From 4572-123 sp002084545 (GTDB taxonomy: Bacteria; Desulfobacterota; Desulfobacteria; Desulfobacterales; 4572-123), in contig JAOZSJ010000075.1 in assembly GCA_029939715.1 (NCBI GenBank), forward strand, positions 1 to 17,143: a stretch of DNA of 17,143 nt, in the 5' to 3' direction. The stretch's first letter is position 1, and each line of letters opens with the position of its first letter. Shown piece after piece: positions 6,672-12,584 of this stretch. The position numbers and the translations under genes are program-made. The notes under the pieces are model-generated. The model ran no database searches and was not told where the DNA came from. It saw only the letters and a program-made list of their open reading frames with translations.

Positions 6672-7051
6672 TTAAACCGGAACCGAGTTAAAATTGCATC
6701 GTGAAAAGCAATTACAGTGAAAATTGAATAGTGAGAAGTGAAAAATGGCTGTCAGTTCCTTTGCTTCATTTAAAAGTGGTGCCACAAGATTTTTTTTCAT
6801 CATATGTTCATCGACAATGAATTCCAGCCAGAATGAAGATTCATCCGTTTCTTCCAGAACAATGCTGAGCTTGGAAATAAAACTCGCTTTGGATTGAGCG
6901 ATACACGATGCCCTGTAGTTTGCGGCAACCGATGTAGAACAACGAATCAATTGGCCGGCAATATGCCTCCCTAATTGACCCTTGGGCAATTCCAAAGCCA
7001 GTTTTGCACATCTATGTGTTTGGTTCTATTTTTCAACGCCTCGTTTTTCAT
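6672..7051 (-). pseudogene. Four-helix-bundle protein of the 23S-rRNA-intervening-sequence type (TIGR02436), frameshifted
   Basis: The main frame contains RCAKLALELPKGQLGRHIAG, LIRCSTSVAANYRASCIAQS, KASFISKLSIVLEETDESSF and NEAKELTAIF, the hallmark of the S23/four-helix-bundle family (normally about 115-125 residues, encoded in 23S rRNA introns and as dispersed genes). The natural N-terminus (MKNEALKNRTKHI, ATG at 7051) is in the adjacent frame. It connects to the main frame only by a shift near 7010, since a TAG blocks the main frame upstream. The C-terminus reads past the usual family end into repeat sequence (HFSLFNFHCN..) and stops at 6672. A short active form starting at TTG 6995 is possible, but a broken gene is more likely. 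It sits between the OppD- and OppF-like genes and is flanked by inverted 12-mers. Confidence 0.7.
6730..6741. repeat. Left inverted 12-mer flanking the four-helix-bundle remnant
   Basis: AGTGAGAAGTGA here is the exact reverse complement of TCACTTCTCACT at 7128-7139. Neighbouring bases are also similar (GAATAGTGAG.. versus ATAAGTGAG..). The pair brackets the decayed gene and may be the edge of an inserted unit or low-complexity spacer sequence. Confidence 0.4.
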
Positions 7052-7134
7052 TTCTCACTACTTCCATATTATAATCTGTGTAATCGGCGTAATCTGCGGA
7101 TTAAAATCGGCAGAATGCCTTCAATTCTCACTTC
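7052..7134. repeat. Simple-repeat spacer with AATCTG/AATCGG-type units
   Basis: The stretch 7071-7110 contains near-repeats ATAATCTGTGTAATC and GGCGTAATCTGCGGATTA. Such stutter sequence often accompanies dispersed four-helix-bundle genes. It runs into TCACTTCTCACT (7128-7139), which supplies the stop codon of the OppD-like gene. Confidence 0.35.
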
Positions 7135-8109
7135 TCACTTATAAAGGTGGCACGCCACCAGATGATTGTCGCCGATATCTTTTAACGGCGGTGCTGTTTT
7201 GCATTTTTCCATGGCATGTTCACAGCGATTTCGAAACCGGCACCCTTTTGGCAGATCCGCAAGACCCGGCACCATCCCCGGGATCGTTTTCAGCATTGAT
7301 TTCCGGGCGCTTTCCAGTCTTGGAATAGACGATAAAAGCCCACGGGTATAGGGATGGCCCGGATTTTTAAAAAGTTCTCCCACAGGGGCCTGTTCAGCCA
7401 CCCTGCCCGCGTACATGACCAGAACAGCATCACAAACTTCCGCTATAACGCCCAGGTCATGGGTAATAAAAATAACCGCCATTCCCATATCCTGCTGCAT
7501 TTTTTTGATCAAATCAAGGATCTGGGCCTGAATGGTGACATCCAGGGCCGTGGTGGGTTCGTCGGCGATGAGAATATCCGGCTCACATAAAAGAGCCATG
7601 GCGATCATGACCCGCTGACGCATGCCTCCTGAAATCTGGTGCATATATTCATTCAACCTCGCATCGGGTTCGGGGATACCGACTTTTTCCAGCATCTTTA
7701 CCGATTTTTCCCGTATCACACCATCGGACAGGTTGGGGTAGTGAAGCAAAAAAACCTCTTTTAGCTGTTTTCCGATCTTTTGAACCGGGTTCAGGGCGGT
7801 CATGGGCTCCTGAAAAATCATGGAGATCCGATTGCCCCGGATCTTATGAAGCTCATCAGCCGGAAGCCTGAGGATATCCATATTCCGGAAAAGAACCTCC
7901 CCTTTCTCGATGATGCCCGAGGGCCTGGGCAGCAGCCGCATGATGGACAGAGCAGTGACACTTTTTCCGCACCCCGACTCCCCCACAATTCCCAGAGTAT
8001 GCCCGCCCTTCACCGAAAAACCCACCTCCTCCACGGCCCGAACCCTGCCCTCTTCGGTCTCAAAGGCTGTTGCCAGATCTTTTACCTGTAAAATAACATC
8101 GGTACTCAA
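7135..8109 (-). CDS. Oligopeptide/dipeptide ABC transporter ATP-binding protein (OppD/DppD-like)
   Basis: A 324-residue ATPase paired with the OppF-like subunit. Walker A GESGCGKSV is at 43-51, the Q-loop glutamine at Q100, signature SGGMRQR at 160-166, Walker B ILIADE at 179-184 and the switch histidine at H217. The C-terminal extension has GHPYTRGLLSSIPRL and the cysteine set C290, C296, C303, C320 in the iron-sulfur-type spacing of Dpp/Opp ATPases. The start is a TTG at 8109, supported by AAAGGAA seven bases upstream; no nearby in-frame ATG precedes the conserved core. The last codons lie within a repeat (TCACTTCTCACT) shared with the flank of the broken gene downstream. Confidence 0.92.
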   Translation of the reverse strand: MSTDVILQVKDLATAFETEEGRVRAVEEVGFSVKGGHTLGIVGESGCGKSVTALSIMRLLPRPSGIIEKGEVLFRNMDILRLPADELHKIRGNRISMIFQEPMTALNPVQKIGKQLKEVFLLHYPNLSDGVIREKSVKMLEKVGIPEPDARLNEYMHQISGGMRQRVMIAMALLCEPDILIADEPTTALDVTIQAQILDLIKKMQQDMGMAVIFITHDLGVIAEVCDAVLVMYAGRVAEQAPVGELFKNPGHPYTRGLLSSIPRLESARKSMLKTIPGMVPGLADLPKGCRFRNRCEHAMEKCKTAPPLKDIGDNHLVACHLYK

Positions 8110-8122
8110 ATGAACGTTCCTT

Positions 8123-8246
8123 TGGGTTGATGGGTTTTAGGTTCTGGGTTCTGGGTTTTAGGTACCGGATACCGGGTTCTGGGTTTCAGATTGCACGGGT
8201 GCCTGTTTCCTCTATCCTAATTTCTATTTTCCAATTTCTATTTTCA
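8123..8246. repeat. Intergenic tandem degenerate repeats between SBP and OppD genes
   Basis: Units of the type GGGTTCTGGGTTTTAGGT recur with variations from about 8125 to 8190. They are followed by two adjacent 14-base copies of AATTTCTATTTTC(C/A) at 8219-8232 and 8233-8246, the second covering the stop codon of the solute-binding protein gene. This looks like slippage-derived spacer sequence rather than a gene. Confidence 0.65.
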
Positions 8247-10052
8247 CTGTTTTTTAAACGTTTCATCAATAATGGTAACCGGGGCAAATTTCTTTTTTTG
8301 CTTCATGGCCTTTCTGGTCTGTTCATGCAATTTCTTGTCATACCAGAAAAGACCGCCGGTGGTGCTGTCAAAGGGGTTGAAAAGACTGCCCGAATGCCGG
8401 GTCCCTGGAACCTTTGGCAGTTTCCACCAGCGCCAGTAGGCTTCCCGGGTGTAGGGCACCATGAATGTCGGCACAAAACAGCCGATAGCATGAATTTTTT
8501 CCTGAATCTTCAGGGACAGTTCGATCCGCTCTTTTTCATCTAAAGAATCGCGAAAGGCCTCGATGAGGTGGTCCATGTCCGGGTCATCGGTATTGGTAAT
8601 ATTGTTGGTCTGAGGCTTGTGCGCATTCACCGAATGAAAATGCTCCCAGTACTGGGGCCGCAGCGATGTGCTCCAGCCCATCCAGGCTACATCGTGCTTT
8701 TTTTCAATAACTTTTTTATAGGCAGCCGCAGGGTCCAGGCGCTGAAGCCGCAGCTCAATGCCCGCCTTTTTGGCCTCTTCCTTTAGCACAACCAGCCGGG
8801 GCGTATGCGCATCCTGGCTGTAGGAAACCCCCACGGAAAACCGGTGATCATTTTTCTGCCAAATCCCGTCCGGGCCTCTGTGCCAGCCTGAAGACTGCAT
8901 ATAGTGGTCGACCTTTTCAAGATTAAACCGCCGTGCTTTTATCGTCGTGTTGGAATAAGGGCCATAGCCCACAAACCCGTGCTCCAGCCTGAAATAATCA
9001 TTGCGCAGTACCTTTTCAATCACCTTTTGAATATTCATGGCATGTGCAAAGGCATACCGAACGTTAGGATCTTTGAAAATTTCCCGGTCCTGGTTGAGCC
9101 ACATTCCCATGGCCGAGCGCTGGGTATCGTTGAAAAACCATATCTTGTGCACGTATCCGTTTTCCACCACCGGCGTTTTGGTGCGCACATGCCAGAATTT
9201 GGGCATTACCACGGAAAAGACATCCACCCTGCCCTTTTTGAAATATTCCCACAGCAGGTTATGATCCCGGACTACTGAAAATTTAACCGTGTCCACATTA
9301 AATCGGTTTTTAAAAAATCGCAGGTCTCTGGCCCACCAGTTTTTTTTCCTTTTGAATGTAACATACTTTCCTTTTTTTACATCTGAAATCTGGTAAGCGC
9401 CGGTATTGGGCACAATTTTCCAATTATATTTTTTAACAAAATCCTTGCCCAGGGTTTTGTAAAAATGGCGCGGCGTGGGGCTGATGCCCAGCTTCAGATG
9501 CAGATCCGGCTGGGCCTTGGTACTGACCACCGCCAGGGTTTGATCATCAAACACGACAACCTTTTCGATCTCCTTGGTATAGTAGTCATTATACCAGGGC
9601 GCAACAATATACTTTGAACGCATGAATTCCAGGGTAAAGGCAAAATCACCGGCTGTCACCGGTACGCCGTCGGACCAGCGGGCCTTTGGGTTCAGCTTGA
9701 AATACATGGTTTTTTTATCTTTCCCGTAGGCCCAGTGCGTGGCCAGCTCGGGAATGATGTTCAGGGTATTGGGATGAATGCCGGTCAGGCTCAGGTGATT
9801 GCCGAGAATGGCACTCCTGAAACTGCTGTTGGAATCGGGTCCCACTACCCGGAAGGTCAATGGAAAACTGAGGACGGCACTGTGAAAAATACCGCCTTTT
9901 TCGGCATCGGGAGCTGCAAATACAGGATCTGAATCATTGGTAAGCCACTTGATATCCTGTGGTAGAGCCGAGGCTGCCATGCCTAAATCCGGCAAGATTA
10001 AAAAAAGACAAAGCATTGAAAAAATTCGAAATATCGTCCATCGTCTCACCAT
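8244..10052 (-). CDS. Periplasmic solute-binding protein, family 5 (YejA-like oligopeptide binding)
   Basis: A 602-residue family-5 extracellular solute-binding protein that delivers substrate, probably peptides or microcin-C-like compounds as in the Yej systems, to the permease pair encoded just upstream. The N-terminus (MVRRWTIFRIFSMLCLFLIL, then GMAAS) is a signal peptide with a cleavage site near MAA-S. Family landmarks include WLTNDSDPVF, GGIFHSAVLSFPLTFRVVGP, LNIIPELATHW, FKLNPKARWSDGVPVTAGDF (the family-5 signature) and RYAFAHAMNIQKVI. It lacks a lipobox cysteine, fitting a soluble periplasmic protein. I chose the ATG at 10052 over ATG 10070 because AAAGGAAAA precedes it at good distance. 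A short hairpin separates it from the YejE-like gene. Confidence 0.9.
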   Translation of the reverse strand: MVRRWTIFRIFSMLCLFLILPDLGMAASALPQDIKWLTNDSDPVFAAPDAEKGGIFHSAVLSFPLTFRVVGPDSNSSFRSAILGNHLSLTGIHPNTLNIIPELATHWAYGKDKKTMYFKLNPKARWSDGVPVTAGDFAFTLEFMRSKYIVAPWYNDYYTKEIEKVVVFDDQTLAVVSTKAQPDLHLKLGISPTPRHFYKTLGKDFVKKYNWKIVPNTGAYQISDVKKGKYVTFKRKKNWWARDLRFFKNRFNVDTVKFSVVRDHNLLWEYFKKGRVDVFSVVMPKFWHVRTKTPVVENGYVHKIWFFNDTQRSAMGMWLNQDREIFKDPNVRYAFAHAMNIQKVIEKVLRNDYFRLEHGFVGYGPYSNTTIKARRFNLEKVDHYMQSSGWHRGPDGIWQKNDHRFSVGVSYSQDAHTPRLVVLKEEAKKAGIELRLQRLDPAAAYKKVIEKKHDVAWMGWSTSLRPQYWEHFHSVNAHKPQTNNITNTDDPDMDHLIEAFRDSLDEKERIELSLKIQEKIHAIGCFVPTFMVPYTREAYWRWWKLPKVPGTRHSGSLFNPFDSTTGGLFWYDKKLHEQTRKAMKQKKKFAPVTIIDETFKKQ

Positions 10053-10085
10053 GTCAAATTTTCCTTTCATCGATTAATATCCATC

Positions 10086-10100
10086 CGGGCAAAATGCCCG
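10086..10100. promoter_or_regulatory. Intercistronic hairpin between the YejE-like and binding-protein genes
   Basis: CGGGC-AAAAT-GCCCG lies just after the YejE-like stop (10102) and before the binding-protein start (10052). A small stem-loop here could stabilise mRNA ends and adjust the ratio of binding protein to permease. It has no T tract, so it is not an obvious terminator. Confidence 0.4.
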
Positions 10101-10101
10101 A

Positions 10102-11145
10102 TTATTCGTAAATCGTATGCCGCTTGGGATCAAATGCCTCCCGGATCGCCTCACCGGTGAAGGTAACGGTCATCAGAGTCAGGGTCATGGCGCCGATCAC
10201 CGAGCCGCCGATCCACCAGGCATCCAGATTGGCCCAGCCCTGCTGCAGCAGCTCGCCCCAGCTTGGTGTGGGCGGCGGCAGGCCGAATCCCAGGTAATCC
10301 AGAGAGGTCAGGGCAACGATGCCCCCCGAGACCGCAAAGGGCGCAAATGTCACGATAACGGCAATGGTATTTGGAATGATATGCCTGAATATAATCCTGA
10401 AGCTGCCGGCGCCAAGGACTCTGGCCGCCAGTACATAATCCCGTTCCCTCTCCTTGTAGGTGATGGTCCGCATGGTCCATGTCATGCCGATCCAGCCGAA
10501 AAAGGCCATGATTACAATCAGCATGAAAAAACTGGGCACCACAATCGAGGAGATGATGATGATGATATACAAAAAGGGAACGTTGGACCAGATTTCGATG
10601 ATACGCTGAAAGAAAAGATCAAACCTTCCGCCGAAAAATCCCATGGCACTGCCGATGGCAATCCCCACACAGTAGTTCACCAGCAGCAGAACAAGGGAAA
10701 ACAAAATGGCGATCCTGAACCCGTAAACCAGGCGGGCCATAATATCGCGGCCCACGGTATCCGTGCCCAGGTAATGACTATCGGCCCATGAAGGGGGAAA
10801 CGGCGGGAACTCATCCTCCTTCAGATCGTTTTCATAGACGTTCCAGGGTATTGGCGGCAACAGGACCCAGTTTGTGCTGTTTTCTTTTTTAAACTTTATT
10901 TTTAATTGCCGGTAATCGGTTTCATAGTCATAATCAAGCCCGAAGGTCTTCCCGGCAAGCTGGTACCCATAGGTCGGGAAATAATATTGCCCTTGATAAT
11001 GAACGATCAGCGCCCGGTTGCTCACCAGCAGTTCCGCGCCAAAAGAGAGAAATATCATGGCCATGATGATCAAAAACGAATAATAACCGCGTTTAATGGA
11101 TCTGAAGCGCTTGATTTTTTTTTTGGTCAGGGGATTGAGTTTCAT
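10102..11145 (-). CDS. ABC transporter permease, YejE/OppC-like
   Basis: A 347-residue inner-membrane permease. One N-terminal membrane helix (about 20-42, YYSFLIIMAMIFLSFGAELL) precedes a periplasmic loop of about 80 residues (YFPTYGYQLAGKTFGLDYDY..) that is typical of YejE and absent from plain OppC. After GTDTVGRDIMARLVYGFRIA come five more helices. The cytoplasmic EAA loop is visible at about 234-260 (RDYVLAARVLGAGSFRIIFR). The C-terminus GEAIREAFDPKRH is characteristic of OppC-type permeases. It begins seven bases after the YejB-like stop, so the two are likely translationally coupled. The ribosome site is weak. Confidence 0.9.
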   Translation of the reverse strand: MKLNPLTKKKIKRFRSIKRGYYSFLIIMAMIFLSFGAELLVSNRALIVHYQGQYYFPTYGYQLAGKTFGLDYDYETDYRQLKIKFKKENSTNWVLLPPIPWNVYENDLKEDEFPPFPPSWADSHYLGTDTVGRDIMARLVYGFRIAILFSLVLLLVNYCVGIAIGSAMGFFGGRFDLFFQRIIEIWSNVPFLYIIIIISSIVVPSFFMLIVIMAFFGWIGMTWTMRTITYKERERDYVLAARVLGAGSFRIIFRHIIPNTIAVIVTFAPFAVSGGIVALTSLDYLGFGLPPPTPSWGELLQQGWANLDAWWIGGSVIGAMTLTLMTVTFTGEAIREAFDPKRHTIYE

Positions 11146-11152
11146 ATGTTAT

Positions 11153-12178
11153 CTACTCAAATTTCACCCGCGGGTCCACCAGGGCCACACAGACATCCGA
11201 AAGGATATTGCCGATCATGAAAAGCAGGGATGAAATCACCAGGATACCCATCACCACCGGATAATCCCGTTCCACCACCGATTCATAACCCAAAAGGCCC
11301 ATCCCGTTGATATTGAACACCTTTTCAATGAGAAAGGACCCGGACAGAATCACCGACACATTGTTGCCGAAACTGGTGGCAATGGGTATCAGGCTGTTTC
11401 TCAGGGCATGCCGGAACACCGCTTTTTTAAAGGGCAGGCCCTTGGCAATAGCGGTGCGCACATAATCGGCCGACAAATTGTCCATGAGCGTATTTTTCAT
11501 GAGAAAAGTCATGACGGTGAAGGACCCCAGAACATAAGCCAGCAGCGGCAGGATGGTATGCCAGAGAATATCGAATCCCTTCTGGATCATGCTGAAATCC
11601 TCGAATCCGTCGCTGACCATGCCCCCCAGAGGGAAAAACTCCCAGTACGAGGCAAACAATACCAGCATCAACACCCCGATCACCCATCCGGGAACCGCAT
11701 ACCCGATAAAAACAACCATGGAAGAAATGTTGTCAAAAACGCTTGTGTGTTTGATAGCTTTGGCAATACCTAGAGGAATACAGACCCCGTACACGATAAC
11801 CATGGAGATCAGGCCGAAATAAAGGGAAATGGGAACGCGCTCTGCGATCATATCCCACACCGGGTCATAGTACCGGGTGGAGGTCCCCAGGTCTCCGGTG
11901 AGCACCTTGCCCAGCCATAAAAAATAGCTGACCAGTACCGGCTTGTCAAAACCGTAGTATCGCTTCAACTCCTGGATCTGCTCTTCGGAAAGGGGCTGGG
12001 TCTGATTGTCCCCTGCAGCCGGACCTCCTCCTTGGATGCTCTGCATCTGCCGGGCCTGAGCAATGATCCGTTCAATGGGTCCGCCCGGCACAAAACGGGT
12101 AATGGTAAACACCATGATGGTGATTCCAAGAAAAGTCGGGATAATAAGAAGCAGACGCCGGATAAAATAGGCTGCCAT
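11153..12178 (-). CDS. ABC transporter permease, YejB/OppB-like
   Basis: A 341-residue inner-membrane permease. It starts MAAYFIRRLLLIIPTFLGIT, the N-terminal helix of OppB-type permeases, followed by TRFVPGGPIERI. A roughly 30-residue Gln/Gly-rich insertion (about 44-66) precedes EEQIQELKRYYGFDKP, as in YejB rather than classical OppB. Five further helices follow, and the EAA loop is at about 237-263 (ADYVRTAIAKGLPFKKAVFR). The C-terminus DPRVKFE is the usual OppB ending. It heads the transporter operon; GAGG lies just before ATG 12178. A 22-base segment at 12277-12298 is also found, with a 4-base insertion, upstream of the btuF-cbiZ-type gene. Confidence 0.9.
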   Translation of the reverse strand: MAAYFIRRLLLIIPTFLGITIMVFTITRFVPGGPIERIIAQARQMQSIQGGGPAAGDNQTQPLSEEQIQELKRYYGFDKPVLVSYFLWLGKVLTGDLGTSTRYYDPVWDMIAERVPISLYFGLISMVIVYGVCIPLGIAKAIKHTSVFDNISSMVVFIGYAVPGWVIGVLMLVLFASYWEFFPLGGMVSDGFEDFSMIQKGFDILWHTILPLLAYVLGSFTVMTFLMKNTLMDNLSADYVRTAIAKGLPFKKAVFRHALRNSLIPIATSFGNNVSVILSGSFLIEKVFNINGMGLLGYESVVERDYPVVMGILVISSLLFMIGNILSDVCVALVDPRVKFE

Positions 12179-12276
12179 ACAGGCCTCATGGATTAATCAG
12201 GGTTGTTTTATATGCCGATCATTTAATCTGCCATAAAAATGATTTGGAATTGAAAACTTGAAATCAAGAAAAAATA

Positions 12277-12298
12277 CTTTTTAAACAAATCCATATTA
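12277..12298. repeat. Copy 1 of an upstream motif shared by two operons
   Basis: CTTTTTAAACAAAT followed by CCATATTA. The copy at 14662-14687 is identical apart from one extra CAAA unit. Each copy lies upstream of a minus-strand gene (YejB-like at 12178, BtuF-CbiZ at 14618). Confidence 0.5.
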
Positions 12299-12353
12299 TC
12301 ATTTCCGTGTATCTGTCCAGGATATACAAAATACACTACAACCTCAAGGCCTA

Positions 12354-12393
12354 ATTTTCTGGTTCCCATGCTCCTGCGCGGGAACCAGAAAAT
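12354..12393. repeat. Palindromic repeat with 14-bp arms (GGTTCCC...GGGAACC type)
   Basis: ATTTTCTGGTTCCC at 12354-12367 is the exact reverse complement of 12380-12393, with a 12-base loop. This GGTTCCCAtGCTC..GCGcGGGAACC form resembles short dispersed palindromes common in intergenic DNA of many bacteria. Confidence 0.7.
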
Positions 12394-12425
12394 AACAATT
12401 GTATTCATGCCCCATGGTTTTACCT

Positions 12426-12583
12426 GTAGGGGCGACCCTTGTGGTCGCCCATTTTGTGTCGATCACGATATTATTTCGGCATTATTATTCCGGATGTCCA
12501 TATTGTTTTTTCGGGCCGTTGCCTTTCATGGCGACGGCGTCGTTGCGGTTGGCGTTGCGGGCGACCACAAGGGGCGCCCCTAC
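12426..12583. mobile_element. 158-bp MITE-like element with 25-bp terminal inverted repeats
   Basis: The left end (12426-12450, beginning GTAGGGGCGACCC) and the right end (12559-12583) are inverted copies that differ at one position, where the left end has A and the right end has C in the same orientation. Each end also folds on itself (GGGCGACC..GGTCGCCC at the left). The 108-base interior has no gene. The right end stops one base after the stop codon of the BtuF-CbiZ gene at 12585. I could not identify a clear target-site duplication. It is best read as a non-autonomous palindromic element; its hairpins may now act as a terminator for the upstream gene. Confidence 0.7.
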
Positions 12584-12584
12584 T

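Larger units (their letters stand above)
12179..12425. promoter_or_regulatory. Upstream region of the transporter operon
   Basis: This region has no gene. It contains an AT-rich segment (12240-12300) that is the likely promoter area of the YejB-like operon. Within it lies the repeat at 12277-12298, shared in expanded form with 14662-14687. The 14-bp inverted repeat at 12354-12393 follows further upstream. Confidence 0.4.

Noticed and set aside
6993..6995. TTG 6995 as a genuine start of the four-helix-bundle gene
   Set aside because: The preceding residues AKLA in the same frame and MKNEALKNRTKHI in the next frame match the family N-terminus, so the true start is upstream and the frame is broken.
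8127..8543. Plus-strand frame in the spacer and binding-protein end
   Set aside because: The translation of repeats (GFRFWVLGFRYR..) followed by antisense of the binding protein gene is an artefact of the repeat region.
10117..10791. Plus-strand 224-codon frame
   Set aside because: Antisense to the YejE-like permease; Asp/Gly/His-rich translation is typical of a permease shadow.
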